A DNA stretch of 64,000 nucleotides. Origin: VFMC01 sp046331225. GTDB taxonomy: Bacteria; Actinomycetota; Acidimicrobiia; Acidimicrobiales; Ilumatobacteraceae. Below are positions 15,907 through 24,801 of this stretch, one piece after another (positions within the stretch are counted from its first letter, which is position 1; each line of letters starts with the position of its first letter). Made by a program: the position numbers and the translations under genes. Below the pieces are notes generated by a model. The model was not told the DNA's origin, made no database searches, and saw nothing but the letters and a program-made list of their open reading frames with translations. The stretch covers positions 496,001 to 560,000 of the forward strand of contig JAXLRF010000003.1 in assembly GCA_046331225.1 (NCBI GenBank). The letters are read 5' to 3'.

Positions 15907-16532
15907 GACGCCGCGGCCTCCTTCTGGCCAGTCGGGAGCGTCGCCTTGGTGAACACCACGTACTCGTTGCAGAGCACGTCGTAGGCGTTCAGCTCGGCAC
16001 GCTCGATGAGCTGCACCTCACGCAGGTTGAGGAAGCTCTTGATCGTGTTGACGTCGTCGCGGTCGACCACGACGAGCGCCTTGCCCTCGATGCCCAGCGA
16101 GGCGAGGGCGGCCTTGGCGGCCTTGGTCTTCGGCGCGTCGAACGCCCAGTCGTCGACGACCACGACCTTGCCGTCGGCGGCGCGGTCGCTGAGGGCCGAG
16201 CGCAGGGCGAGGTTGATCATCTTCTTGGGGGTCTTCTGGTCGTACTTGCGCGGCTTCGGGCCGAGGGCGACGCCACCACCGCTGAAGTGCGGCGCGCGGG
16301 TCGAGCCCTGACGGGCGTTGCCCGTGCCCTTCTGCTTGAACGGCTTCTTGCCGCCACCCGACACCTCGGCGCGGGTCTTGGTGCTCTGCGTGCCCGCACG
16401 ACGAGCGGCGAGCTGCGCGGTGACGACCTGGTGCATCACCGGCACGTTCGGCTGGATGCCGAACACGTCGTCGGCGAGCTCGACGTCGCCGGCGGCCTTG
16501 CCGGCCACGTTCTTGACGCTGATGGACGCCAT
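15903..16532 (-). CDS. rplD: 50S ribosomal protein L4
   Basis: 209 residues. Starts MASISVKNVAGKAAGDVEL; the tunnel-lining loop has RAEVSGGGKKPFKQKGTGNA and the C-terminal domain DVNTIKSFLNLREVQLIER. In E. coli L4 also represses the S10 operon through its leader RNA. Here rplC heads the cluster, so any such control would need the leader upstream of 17182. The ATG at 16532 overlaps the rplC stop; longer starts inside rplC are rejected. Confidence 0.96.
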   Translation of the reverse strand: MASISVKNVAGKAAGDVELADDVFGIQPNVPVMHQVVTAQLAARRAGTQSTKTRAEVSGGGKKPFKQKGTGNARQGSTRAPHFSGGGVALGPKPRKYDQKTPKKMINLALRSALSDRAADGKVVVVDDWAFDAPKTKAAKAALASLGIEGKALVVVDRDDVNTIKSFLNLREVQLIERAELNAYDVLCNEYVVFTKATLPTGQKEAAAS

Positions 16533-17182
16533 CAGTTGGCCCCCTTCTTCCCGCCCTTGACGGCGTTGCGGACGATGACGACGCCGCCGTTGGGGCCCGG
16601 CACCGAGCCCTTGACGAGCAGCAGGTTGCGCTCGGTGTCGGCCTGGACGACCTCGAGGTTCAGAGTGGTGACCTGCTCGTGGCCCATGTGGCCGGCCATG
16701 CGGAGGCCCTTGAACACGCGACCCGGGAAGCTGCACGAGCCGATCGAGCCCGGCGCACGGTGGTGCTTGTGGTTACCGTGGCTCGCGCCCTGGCCGTTGA
16801 AGTTGTGACGCTTCATGCCACCGGCGAAGCCCTTGCCCCGGCTGACCGCCGTGACGTCGACCTTCTCGCCCGACGCCAGCAGGTCGACCGAGATCTCCTG
16901 GCCGACCTCGAAGCCGTCGACCGAGTCGAGCCGGAGCTCGACCACGCGACGGCCCGGCTGCACACCGGCAGCGGCGAAGTGGCCCGCCTCGGGCTTGGTG
17001 AGCTTCTTGGCGTCCTTCTGGCCGTAGGTGACCTGCAGGGCGGTGTAGCCGTCGCGCTCGGTGGTCTTCACCTGCACGATGCGTGCGGGCTCGACGCGGA
17101 GCACGGTGACGGGCACGACCTTGTCGTTCACCCACACCTGGCTCATGGCGACTTTCTCGCCAACGATCGCTTTCAGTGCCAT
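16532..17182 (-). CDS. rplC: 50S ribosomal protein L3, first gene of the displaced cluster
   Basis: 216 residues. Starts MALKAIVGEKVAMSQVWVND and contains SRGKGFAGGMKRHNFNGQ, ASHGNHKHHRAPGSIG and FPGRVFKGLRMAGHMG, the L3 signature. Ribosome binding site AAGGAAAAGG is seen in the minus-strand leader. L3 starts large-subunit assembly. Normally rpsJ lies directly upstream; here rpsJ is 23 kb away, so rplC must have its own promoter in the 364-base region upstream. An open frame extends past 17182 but resembles nothing in L3. Confidence 0.96.
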   Translation of the reverse strand: MALKAIVGEKVAMSQVWVNDKVVPVTVLRVEPARIVQVKTTERDGYTALQVTYGQKDAKKLTKPEAGHFAAAGVQPGRRVVELRLDSVDGFEVGQEISVDLLASGEKVDVTAVSRGKGFAGGMKRHNFNGQGASHGNHKHHRAPGSIGSCSFPGRVFKGLRMAGHMGHEQVTTLNLEVVQADTERNLLLVKGSVPGPNGGVVIVRNAVKGGKKGAN

Positions 17183-17546
17183 GTCGGCAGCCTTTTCCTT
17201 CGGACCCGGCGCGTTGCCGGGCGTGTCCATTCCGTTCTCTGCACGGCTCCGGTGACGGGGCCGTTTCACGCAAATGCTCCGCTGGTCCATGGACCGGCGG
17301 AGCACCGAACTCGAGTTGTTGCCGTGTGGTCCCTCTCGGCGGCACGAGGCCGGGCGAGAGGCGGACACGGACGTAAATTGACTTGGCAACGCTACCGGCA
17401 GCGCACACCGCGCGCCAACCTGCCCCGCCGAGCTGTTCGCCGGCCCGGCCGGCGACGGGGCGACGGGCACGCTCGGTGGTCCGTTCGGCCCGTTCCGCGG
17501 CGCGCACCGGGCCGCCGCGAGGGGTCGAGGGTAGCCTCGGACCCGC
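17183..17546 (-). promoter_or_regulatory. Leader/promoter region of rplC with two hairpins; divergent to GT4 gene
   Basis: This 364-base gap separates rplC (-) from a glycosyltransferase (+). In the rplC direction it holds a hairpin with 14-base arms TGCTCCGCTGGTCC (17275-17288) and GGACCGGCGGAGCA (17291-17304), with one mismatch. Nearer the gene is a perfect 6-bp hairpin CCCGGC/GCCGGG (17205-17221). A weak minus-strand -10 candidate, TAGCGT, lies at 17394-17389 next to the only AT-rich patch (17372-17388). It is the only place a promoter for the 23-gene rplC-map run can lie. Confidence 0.5.
17532..17537 (+). promoter_or_regulatory. Candidate -10 box of GT4 gene
   Basis: TAGCCT fits TANNNT and ends nine bases before the ATG at 17547. 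This spacing predicts a leaderless or nearly leaderless transcript; no ribosome binding site is seen. Confidence 0.4.
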
Positions 17547-18809
17547 ATGCGCATCGCTTATCTGTGCACCGACTACCCGGCCGTCCCGCACACGTTCATC
17601 CAGCGCGAGATCATGGCGCTCGAGGCCCGTGGGCACGAGGTCGTGCCGATGACCCTCAACCGGGCGCCCGAGTCGGCGCTGCTCACCGACCTCGACCGGG
17701 CCCACGCGGCTCGGACGCAGGTGGTGAAGGAGCTGTCCCCCGCACGGGCGACACGGCTGGCGCTCGACCTGCTCGGTCACCCTGTCGCCACCCTGCGCGG
17801 CATCCGCCGGGCGTTGCGCGGCACCCGAGGCGACGTCGAGCGGGTGCGCAAGCACCTCCTCCAGTTCGTCGAGGCCGTCGTCGTCTGGCGCATCTGCCGC
17901 GGCCAACGGGTGCACGCGATCCACGCCCATTTCGGCCAGGTGCCCGCCACGGTCGCGTGGTTCGCCACGGCGTTCGACCGCGACGTGCACGGCCGACGGC
18001 AGGCCGGTCGGGGCGGGGCCCCGATGACCTGGTCGGTCACCATCCACGGCTGGCACGAGTTCGTCAACCAGGACCTGGCGATGCTCGCCCCCAAGGTCGA
18101 GGCGGCCGACGGCGTGGTGTGCATCAGCCACTTCACCCGTTCGCAGCTCATGCGGATCGCCGACGTGACCGCGTGGGACAAGCTGTCGATCGTGCGCTGC
18201 GGGCTCGACCCGAGCGAGTTCGCCTACCGCGACCCGGCGCCGGTCGAGGCCGGCCGTCGCCCCACTGCGGTCATCACCGCCCGGCTCTCCAGCGAGAAGG
18301 GTCACCTGGTGCTCATCCAGGCCCTCGCGCGCCTGCGAGCCGCCGGCACCGAACTGCAGGTGCGCTGCATCGGCAACGGACCGTTCGAGCAGGTGTTGCG
18401 CCGCGCCGCCGCCGACCACGGCGTGGACGACCTCGTCGAGTGGGTGGGCGTGCTGCCCCCCGCCCAGGTGGCCGCCGCGCTCCGCGAGGCCGACGTGTTC
18501 TGCCTGCCCTCGTTCGCCGAGGGCCTGCCCGTGTCGATCATGGAGGCGATGGCCGTCGGTGTCCCGGTGGTCACCACCTACATCAGCGGCATCCCCGAGC
18601 TGGTGGTCGACGGCCGGACCGGCTGGATGGTGCCGGCCGGCGACGACGAGGCGCTGGCCGAGGCGTTGCGCTCGGCGCTCACCTCACCCCGCCGTGCCGA
18701 GATCACCGCCGCCGCACGCGAGGCCGTCGTGGCCGCGCACTCGATCGCCACCAACGTGGTCGGGCTCGAGCGGGCACTGCTCGCCGCCCACGCCGCGCAC
18801 GCCGGCTGA
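17547..18809 (+). CDS. Glycosyltransferase family 4 (GT-B fold)
   Basis: 420 residues. Transfers a sugar from a nucleotide donor with retention of configuration, most likely onto a lipid-linked glycan at the inner face of the membrane. The N-terminal Rossmann half starts MRIAYLCTDYPAVPHTFIQRE. The C-terminal half has ARLSSEKGHLVLIQALA and the family's EX7E motif in EGLPVSIMEAMAVGVPVV, with GIPELV following. It is transcribed away from the ribosomal cluster and converges on the GT2 gene at 18849. It belongs with the Wzx/Wzy-type genes around it. Donor and acceptor unknown. Confidence 0.85.
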   Translation: MRIAYLCTDYPAVPHTFIQREIMALEARGHEVVPMTLNRAPESALLTDLDRAHAARTQVVKELSPARATRLALDLLGHPVATLRGIRRALRGTRGDVERVRKHLLQFVEAVVVWRICRGQRVHAIHAHFGQVPATVAWFATAFDRDVHGRRQAGRGGAPMTWSVTIHGWHEFVNQDLAMLAPKVEAADGVVCISHFTRSQLMRIADVTAWDKLSIVRCGLDPSEFAYRDPAPVEAGRRPTAVITARLSSEKGHLVLIQALARLRAAGTELQVRCIGNGPFEQVLRRAAADHGVDDLVEWVGVLPPAQVAAALREADVFCLPSFAEGLPVSIMEAMAVGVPVVTTYISGIPELVVDGRTGWMVPAGDDEALAEALRSALTSPRRAEITAAAREAVVAAHSIATNVVGLERALLAAHAAHAG

Positions 18810-18825
18810 TCCGGTCGGCGCTGCA

Positions 18826-18838
18826 CGACGGCCCGTCG
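18826..18838. terminator. Weak terminator hairpin between convergent GT genes
   Basis: CGACG (18826-18830) pairs with CGTCG (18834-18838) around a 3-base loop, in the 39-base gap between two converging genes. No T-tract. Confidence 0.25.
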
Positions 18839-18848
18839 GGCGCGGCGC

Positions 18849-19811
18849 TCAGCGGTGCTTGAACTTGATGCCGAGCAGACCGGTCGCCATGCCGACCAGC
18901 AGCACGAAGTCGGCCACCCGGCGGCGCCACTTGAAGTGGCTCGGGCGCACCACGCAGCTCAGCGTGTCGAGGCCGAGCTTCAGCATCTTGTAGGGCACCC
19001 GCAGGATCAACTGCCGGCGGGTGCTCCACCCGGTCTGCAGGTTGACGAGCACGTTGTTGTTGCCCCACCAGAAGGCCCGGTACCACATGTACTTGAGCGA
19101 CAGCCGATCCGGGGCGAGCTGCTCGTCGACCAGCCCGCTCGACGACCAACGCATCGCCGCCCCGCGAGCGGCTGCGAGGTCGAGGAACATCATGTCCTCG
19201 CCGCCGGTCTCGCCGAGGTGGCGGGCGAAGCGCACGTCGGGGTGTTCGACGAACCACGTCGAGCGCAGCAACACGTTGGCCATGCACCCGTGGTCGGGCA
19301 CGTCGCCGTCGCCGTACGGGTCGAAGTCGTCCATCAGGTTGTCCTGATGCATCCAGCGCGGTGCCTCGGGCGGGGTGACGTAGCGGACGCCGGACGTGAC
19401 GATGTCGGCACCGTGGTCGCGCTGCACGTCGAACATCCGGTCGAGCCAGTCGAGGCGGGGCGAGCAGTCGTCGTCGAGGAAGGCCACCCAGTCGCTGTCG
19501 ACGAGCGCCGTCTCGAGCGCGGTGGTGCGGGCGGTCGAGATGTTCTGCGAGCCGAGCGGCACGTACTCGACGGACAGGCCGGTCTCGGCCGACACGCGGC
19601 GCACGACCTCGGCACCCTCGCCGGCCGGGCTGTCGTCGACCACCACCATCGACAGGGCATCGGGCTGGTGTGCGTCGCGCAGCGCGGCGACACCGCGCAG
19701 CAGCCGCTCGAGCAGCGCCGGGCGCTGGTAGGTGCACGCCGTCACCTTCACGCGCTGGTGCCGCCAGTCGGCGACCGAACGTGCCGCGTCGGCCGCAGGG
19801 GTGGTGCTCAT
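18849..19811 (-). CDS. Glycosyltransferase family 2
   Basis: 320 residues. GT-A fold: VKVTACTYQRPALLERLL at the N terminus, SMVVVDDSPAGEG, then FLDDDCSP as the DXD-type metal site. GGEDMMFLDL supplies the later acidic motif. A hydrophobic stretch near the C terminus (VADFVLLVGMATGLLGI) may tether it to the membrane. It is the last gene of a six-gene minus-strand operon; its ATG overlaps the flippase stop (ATGA). Substrate unknown. The start at 19811 is fixed by this overlap; upstream in-frame residues lie inside the flippase gene. Confidence 0.85.
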   Translation of the reverse strand: MSTTPAADAARSVADWRHQRVKVTACTYQRPALLERLLRGVAALRDAHQPDALSMVVVDDSPAGEGAEVVRRVSAETGLSVEYVPLGSQNISTARTTALETALVDSDWVAFLDDDCSPRLDWLDRMFDVQRDHGADIVTSGVRYVTPPEAPRWMHQDNLMDDFDPYGDGDVPDHGCMANVLLRSTWFVEHPDVRFARHLGETGGEDMMFLDLAAARGAAMRWSSSGLVDEQLAPDRLSLKYMWYRAFWWGNNNVLVNLQTGWSTRRQLILRVPYKMLKLGLDTLSCVVRPSHFKWRRRVADFVLLVGMATGLLGIKFKHR

Positions 19812-21121
19812 GTCAGCGTCTCCACGGTGAGCTCGGGTCGCAGCGCGACCTCGTCGATCATCAGGTCGTGCTTGCGCTGCAGCAGCACGAGGGCGGTCCA
19901 CGACATCGCCACGTTGGTGGCCTCGCCGATCATCGTCGCCAGCACCGCACCCTTCCAGCCCCAGGCGGGGATCATGGTCACGTACAGCGCGACGCTGAGC
20001 ACGGCGACCGACACGTTGATCGCCGTGCGGTAGCCCATGCGGCCGAGGCCGAGCAGGCCGTTGATCGGCGTGGCGCCGAGCGCCCGGAAGAACACGATCG
20101 GTGCCAGCCAGCGCATCATCGTGACCGAGCCCTCGAAGTCCTTGCCGGTGAGCAGGGGCAGCAGCGGGGCGATCAGGAACGCGCAGATCGAGAACACGAG
20201 CCCGTAGATCGTGAGCAGCCGGGCGTACTTGATCGACAGCCGCAGGTGGTGGCCCTTCACGTTCTCGGCCTGTTCGAGGATCGTCGTGTGCGACGCCGAC
20301 AAGAACGCGTTGATCGGCGTCATGCCCATCATCACCACGCGGTACGCGGCCGAGTAGAGGCCGACGTCGACGGTGAGGTTGTTCGCCGTCATCACCGTCT
20401 TGTCGCCGTCGTTCTGGAACGAGTACGCCGAGATCGACACCGAGTAGCCGGCGTTGGTCTTGAGCATCGACTTCTCGAACGTGCCGGGCAGGAAGCGGAA
20501 GCCGAGCTTGCGGCCGACCATGCGCATCGAGACGACCGCGAGGATCAACAACACGGTCACGTTGAGCAGCACGTAGGTCTGCACCTGCAGCGCCCCCAGG
20601 GCGAACAGCGACACCACCACCAGCGTGCGCGCCACCGTCATCGAGAGCCGCATCTTCGTCGCGAGCGAGAACAGCGATGCCGACTGCAGCGTCGCCGCCG
20701 CGATCATCGCCATCGGCGACACGATGAACTGGTCGATCACGATCACCACGATCGCCAACATCGGCATCTGGTCGACGATGAGCATCGCGACGACGATGCC
20801 GATCACCGACAACACCGAGCCGAGCGCCAGCGTGATGGTGAGCGACTTGCGCGCCACCTGGTCGAGCGGTTCCTGACGCCGCACCGCGTGCTCCATGAGC
20901 GACAGCGCGACACCCGAACCCGTGAGGGTGACGAGCGGGTTGACGATGGTGAACACCGACACGTACGCGCCGTAGTCGATCGGGCCGAGCGAACGGCCGA
21001 GCAGCGAGAACACGACGATGCTCGTCAGCAGGCTGACGGCCTCGAGCGACATGCCCCACATCGAGTCGCGCGCGAGCTTGTGGCCCTTCACCTTGCTGAC
21101 GCCGGCGCGGATCTTGTTCAC
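19808..21121 (-). CDS. Wzx-like polysaccharide flippase (MOP superfamily)
   Basis: 437 residues, strongly hydrophobic with about 12 helices; it begins with a short basic segment and SMWGMSLEAVSLLTSIVVFS. Middle helices (YSVSISAYSFQNDGDKTVM) resemble lipid-linked oligosaccharide flippases such as Wzx/RfbX. It would move undecaprenyl-linked repeat units to the outer face of the membrane. GTG start overlaps the upstream GT2 stop (GTGA), and it overlaps the downstream GT2 as well. A matching Wzy-like polymerase and Wzz-like regulator lie ~14 kb away on the same strand. Confidence 0.8.
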   Translation of the reverse strand: MNKIRAGVSKVKGHKLARDSMWGMSLEAVSLLTSIVVFSLLGRSLGPIDYGAYVSVFTIVNPLVTLTGSGVALSLMEHAVRRQEPLDQVARKSLTITLALGSVLSVIGIVVAMLIVDQMPMLAIVVIVIDQFIVSPMAMIAAATLQSASLFSLATKMRLSMTVARTLVVVSLFALGALQVQTYVLLNVTVLLILAVVSMRMVGRKLGFRFLPGTFEKSMLKTNAGYSVSISAYSFQNDGDKTVMTANNLTVDVGLYSAAYRVVMMGMTPINAFLSASHTTILEQAENVKGHHLRLSIKYARLLTIYGLVFSICAFLIAPLLPLLTGKDFEGSVTMMRWLAPIVFFRALGATPINGLLGLGRMGYRTAINVSVAVLSVALYVTMIPAWGWKGAVLATMIGEATNVAMSWTALVLLQRKHDLMIDEVALRPELTVETLT

Positions 21122-21972
21122 GACGGACCCCGGCCGAGCTTGGCCTGCACCAGCCCGGCCACGCGCCCCGCGGCGATCGCGACCTTGCGCAGCACGGCGA
21201 CCGGCGAGCGCAGCCCGTCCTTCGCGTTGTTGGCGCGCAGCGCGGTGCCCGCCCCCGACCCCTCACCGTCGGGGTGACGCAGGAGCACCTCGGTCTGGCC
21301 GATGCCGTAGAAGTAGTGCTGACGGAGCATCGTCCACACCGACGGTCGGATGCGGTAGTCGAGCACCGCGGTGGGCTCGAAGCCGATCGTGAGACCCTCG
21401 GCCACCAGACGCCACGACATGTCGACGTCCTCGCAGCGGGTGAGGCTCGAGTCGAAGCCGTGCACCTTCTGGAACGCCGAGCGGTGGATGCCGAGGTTGC
21501 CCGACAGCAGGTACGGCCGGCCCATGAACCGGGGCAGCTCGTCGTCGGGCGGGGGCGCGAGCCACTTCGGCACGTCGCCCTGGTCGGAGAAGTCGACGCA
21601 CAGGCCGCTCACCGCGTCGAAACCGCCGTCGCGGGTGAGCGCGCCCGAGAGGTTCGCGATCCAGCCCGGCCGCACGATGTCGTCGCCGTCGCAGAACAGC
21701 AGCAGCTCGCCTCGGGCCGCCTCGGCCCCGGCGTTGCGCGCGGGCGCAGCGCCACGTGACGCGCTGGAGTCGATCCACCGCACCCGGTCGTCGCCCAGTT
21801 CGGCAAGCATCGCGTCGAGCGCGGTGCGCGCCGCGGGGTCGGGGGTGTTGAGCGAGACGACCACCTCGAAGGGCACGTCGCTCTGCTGCGCGGTCACCGC
21901 GCGGAGCTGCGTGAGGAGGTCGGCGTCGACGGATCCCGTGGGGATCACGACGGAGATGCCCGGGGCGTCCAT
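21118..21972 (-). CDS. Glycosyltransferase family 2
   Basis: 284 residues. N-terminal ISVVIPTGSVDADLLTQLRA, then RGAAPARNAGAEAARGELLL and FCDGDDIVRPGW, giving the DXD-type metal motif of inverting GT2 enzymes; RCEDVDMSWRL is the acidic ED motif. The C terminus is basic without a membrane helix. ATG at 21972, 14 bases after the GT26 stop; its own stop overlaps the flippase start by four bases. Probably adds one sugar of the repeat unit. Donor unknown. Confidence 0.82.
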   Translation of the reverse strand: MDAPGISVVIPTGSVDADLLTQLRAVTAQQSDVPFEVVVSLNTPDPAARTALDAMLAELGDDRVRWIDSSASRGAAPARNAGAEAARGELLLFCDGDDIVRPGWIANLSGALTRDGGFDAVSGLCVDFSDQGDVPKWLAPPPDDELPRFMGRPYLLSGNLGIHRSAFQKVHGFDSSLTRCEDVDMSWRLVAEGLTIGFEPTAVLDYRIRPSVWTMLRQHYFYGIGQTEVLLRHPDGEGSGAGTALRANNAKDGLRSPVAVLRKVAIAAGRVAGLVQAKLGRGPS

Positions 21973-21986
21973 CGTGTCTCCGCGGA

Positions 21987-22856
21987 TCAGCCGGCGAACG
22001 GGTTCCGGTACGAGCCGAGCGCGTCGCGCACGAGATACGGGATGACCCTCGGCTCCTCGACGAGGTAGCGGCGCCAGCGGCGCTTCGGCTCGCGGACGAG
22101 CCGCCAGAACCACTCGAGGCCGATGTTCGTGATCCACGCCGGCGGACGCTTGACGGCGGCCGCCTCGTAGTCGATGGTGCCGCCGAGCGGCAGGAACAGC
22201 TGCACCTTCGGCAGCCGATGGCGGTTGGCGGCGATCCACTTCTCCTGGCGACCGGCGCCGAGCGCCACGAGCAGGGCCGTGGCCCCGGACTCGTCGATCG
22301 CACGGATCAACTCGTCCTCCTCGGCACTGCCGGGAGCCATGTCGAACGACGGCGCCGCGGTCCCGACCACCATCTCGCGACCGACCTTCGCGTTGACCTT
22401 GGCGCGAGCGGTCTCGGCGATACCGGGCGCCGCGCCGCACAGGAACACGGTCATCGTCGGGTCGTCGGCGTAGCGACGGTAGAAGGCCGGGAAGTAGTCC
22501 GAGCCCGACACGCGCATGGTGACACCACGACGCATCAGCTTGAGGGCGAAGTACAGGAACTGGCTGTCGCAGGTGACGACCTCGAACGTCGGCCAGATGT
22601 CGTAGAACGACCGGTCGCGCTGCAGCTTCACGATCATGTCGACGTGCAGGGTGGCGATCGCTCCCTGACGCACCTCGACCAGGTCGTCCATGGTGAGATC
22701 GTCGACGTACACGTTGAGCACCGGCACGCGCCGACGCTTCGCCGCGAGCTGCGCGGCCGTCAGGCCCGAGCCGGGGGCGTGCGGTGCGGGACGCTCGGTC
22801 GGCTCGTTCGGCTCGTCCGGCGTGAGCCCCGCGGAGGGGATGGCGGCATTGGTCAC
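21987..22856 (-). CDS. WecG/TagA/CpsF family glycosyltransferase (GT26)
   Basis: 289 residues. The family pattern is recognisable: VVTCDSQFLYFALKLMRRGV, RVSGSDYFPAF, TVFLCGAAPGIAETA, ATALLVALGAGRQEKWIAANR and LPLGGTIDYEAAAVKRPPAWI. The C-terminal WFWRLVREPKRRWRRY is the typical membrane-associating tail. Members add the second sugar (for example ManNAc or ManNAcA) to a lipid-linked GlcNAc. GTG start overlaps the preceding gene's stop (GTGA at 22853-22856). A 45-residue Pro/Ala-rich N-terminal extension precedes the domain. Confidence 0.82.
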   Translation of the reverse strand: MTNAAIPSAGLTPDEPNEPTERPAPHAPGSGLTAAQLAAKRRRVPVLNVYVDDLTMDDLVEVRQGAIATLHVDMIVKLQRDRSFYDIWPTFEVVTCDSQFLYFALKLMRRGVTMRVSGSDYFPAFYRRYADDPTMTVFLCGAAPGIAETARAKVNAKVGREMVVGTAAPSFDMAPGSAEEDELIRAIDESGATALLVALGAGRQEKWIAANRHRLPKVQLFLPLGGTIDYEAAAVKRPPAWITNIGLEWFWRLVREPKRRWRRYLVEEPRVIPYLVRDALGSYRNPFAG

Positions 22857-23785
22857 GGACGATCCCCGACGGTGTACTGCTCGATCAGCTGCTTGGTCTG
22901 CAGGATGTTGCCCCGCGACGACGCACCGAAGACGATGGATTCGATCCCCGGGCGCTCGCAGATCCACTTGATGGCCTCGTCGGCCGGGATGGCACCCGAG
23001 GCCAGCACCGACATCGCGATGCAGCGAACCCGGCGCGTCCCGACGGTGCGGTCGTACAGCTCGACGCCACCCGACATGCGGAAGCCGATCTTGTTGTAGT
23101 TGCAACAGATGATCGGGTTGTCGACGCCCACCGACTCGAGCACGTCGAGCATGCGCGGCAGGTTCATCGTGAAGAAGCCCGCCTCGGCGCCGTACTTGTC
23201 GCGCACGTAGTCGGAGAACGACTTGAACATCGGCGCCATGCCGAGGCCGAGCAACAGGTCGGCCACGACGTTCTGCAGGAAGATCACCGGCGTGCGAGTG
23301 CCGGCGAACCGCTTCATCTCGGCGTCGACGAGCATCGTCATCAGCTGCTCGGCGTCCTTGCGGAGACCGGCGCGAGCACCCTTCCACAACGTCTCGACCA
23401 CACCGCCCGGGGCGAACTGCTTGAGCGTCTCCATGACGCCGAGCTCGCTCACCGCGTTGGCGTACTTGTGGGCGTACGGCATGCCCGGATAGAAGATGAA
23501 CTCCGGGTAGCGCTGCGGGTTGGCGCGCACGTGGTCGGCCACCGCACCGATCGCGTCGTGGGTCGTGCACATGAACGTGCGGATGCCGGCGTCGTACGCG
23601 ATGTCGAGCACCTTCATCATGTCGTCCGGCGTGCGGAACTTCATCGCCTGGGCTCGCGCCTTGTCCTCCGACATGTGGTTCACGCCGAAGAACTGGTTGT
23701 CGCCGAACAGGATCCGGTCCATGCGCGACGACGGCGTGGAGGCGGAACCGGCCGACGAGGTCGGGCTGGTGGTCATGGCGTTCAC
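22853..23785 (-). CDS. Conserved TIM-barrel-like protein of glycan cluster, aldo/keto-reductase-like
   Basis: 310 residues; I do not recognise a precise family. Alternating beta/alpha segments such as VLDIAYDAGIRTFMCTTHD, FIFYPGMPYAHKYANAV and a late CIAMSVLASGAIPADEAIKW with IESIVFGASSRGNI suggest an aldo/keto-reductase-like barrel. The C-terminal G-AS-S/R pattern resembles NADPH-phosphate-binding turns of that superfamily, but the catalytic Tyr/Lys/His/Asp tetrad could not be placed with confidence. GTG start overlaps the Gfo/Idh oxidoreductase stop and its own stop overlaps the GT26 start, so it is fully embedded in the operon. A role in making or modifying a sugar precursor is inferred from context only. 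Confidence 0.6.
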   Translation of the reverse strand: MNAMTTSPTSSAGSASTPSSRMDRILFGDNQFFGVNHMSEDKARAQAMKFRTPDDMMKVLDIAYDAGIRTFMCTTHDAIGAVADHVRANPQRYPEFIFYPGMPYAHKYANAVSELGVMETLKQFAPGGVVETLWKGARAGLRKDAEQLMTMLVDAEMKRFAGTRTPVIFLQNVVADLLLGLGMAPMFKSFSDYVRDKYGAEAGFFTMNLPRMLDVLESVGVDNPIICCNYNKIGFRMSGGVELYDRTVGTRRVRCIAMSVLASGAIPADEAIKWICERPGIESIVFGASSRGNILQTKQLIEQYTVGDRP

Positions 23786-24801
23786 TCTCCGCTCGCCTTC
23801 ATGATCTGGTCGATCGTCCAGTCGGTCTCGTACGCGCTCGAGAAGCTGTTGAGCGGGTTCGTGTCACGACCTTCGCACGCAGCGACGAAGCTGTCGACCT
23901 GCGCCGAGTACTCCTCGCCTCGCAGGTAGAACGACACCGGCTGCTGCAACTCGGTGATGTACTTGATGGTCCACCCGGTCGGGTAGCCCTCGACGGAGTG
24001 GCCGGGCTTCAAGAACACCTGGCACTCCTGCCGGTCGGCGTGGATCTTGCCGTGGGTGCCGTACACCGTGACCGACGTGCTCATCTTGCGGTAGGCCTCG
24101 TCGCTCCAGTTGGTCTCGAGCTGACCCGAGAACCCGGCGGCGTAGCCGAACAGCGCGTACACGGCGTCCTCGACGTCCTTGGAGTGCACGCTCGTGAGAC
24201 GGGCGCCGATCACCTGCTGGGGCGGACCGACGATCCAGTTCATGAGGTCGACCACGTGCGACGCGTAGTCGTGCAGGCAGCCACCGCCCTCGGACTTCTT
24301 CGCCCGCCACGTGAAGCCACCGCCCTTGGGCTTGGTGACCACCTGGCCGAAGGCCCGGCCGTCGATGTGGTACACCTCGCCGATCGCGCCGGCCTGCACC
24401 AGGCGGCGCACCTCGCCGAAGGTGGCGATGAACCGGTTGTGGTAGCCCACCTGGTTGGCGACGCCGGCCTGCTGCGCGGTCTGCGACATCTGCCACGACT
24501 GGGCGGCGCTCAGCGACAGCGGCTTCTCGACGAAGACGTGCAACCCCTTGCGCATCGCGTACATCGCGGCGTCGAAGTGCGTCGAGCTCGGCGTGGCGAT
24601 CACCACCGCGTCGAGCGGCGCCGAATCGATCAGCTTCTCGTGCGACTTGAAGGTCTCGATGCCGGTCTGCGACTCGACCGCCGACGCGACGAACGACTGG
24701 GGCTCGCAGATGCCCGTCACCTGCACGTCCTGATGTGCGTTGAACAGCGCCAGGTGGGACAGACCCATCTTCCCGACGCCCACGATGCCCACTCGAACCA
24801 T
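23782..24801 (-). CDS. Gfo/Idh/MocA-family NAD(P)-dependent oxidoreductase
   Basis: 339 residues. N-terminal Rossmann motif VGIVGVGKMGLSHL, then VVIATPSSTHFDAAMYAM and the family's catalytic EKP (FVEKPLS). The C-terminal half is the alpha/beta substrate domain with GGGCLHDYASHVVDLMNW, where the His/Asp pair is typical. Many members oxidise or reduce sugars, or nucleotide sugars in glycan clusters. It is the first gene of the operon. A -10-like TAGTGT (24815-24810) lies eight bases before the ATG, consistent with a leaderless message; an alternative GTG at 24813 would overlap that box. Confidence 0.85.
   Translation of the reverse strand: MVRVGIVGVGKMGLSHLALFNAHQDVQVTGICEPQSFVASAVESQTGIETFKSHEKLIDSAPLDAVVIATPSSTHFDAAMYAMRKGLHVFVEKPLSLSAAQSWQMSQTAQQAGVANQVGYHNRFIATFGEVRRLVQAGAIGEVYHIDGRAFGQVVTKPKGGGFTWRAKKSEGGGCLHDYASHVVDLMNWIVGPPQQVIGARLTSVHSKDVEDAVYALFGYAAGFSGQLETNWSDEAYRKMSTSVTVYGTHGKIHADRQECQVFLKPGHSVEGYPTGWTIKYITELQQPVSFYLRGEEYSAQVDSFVAACEGRDTNPLNSFSSAYETDWTIDQIMKASGE

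Noticed and set aside
17376..17400. TTGACT on the plus strand at 17379 as a -35 box for the GT4 gene
   Set aside because: No -10 box at 16-19 bases downstream; the TAGCCT near the start codon is too far away.
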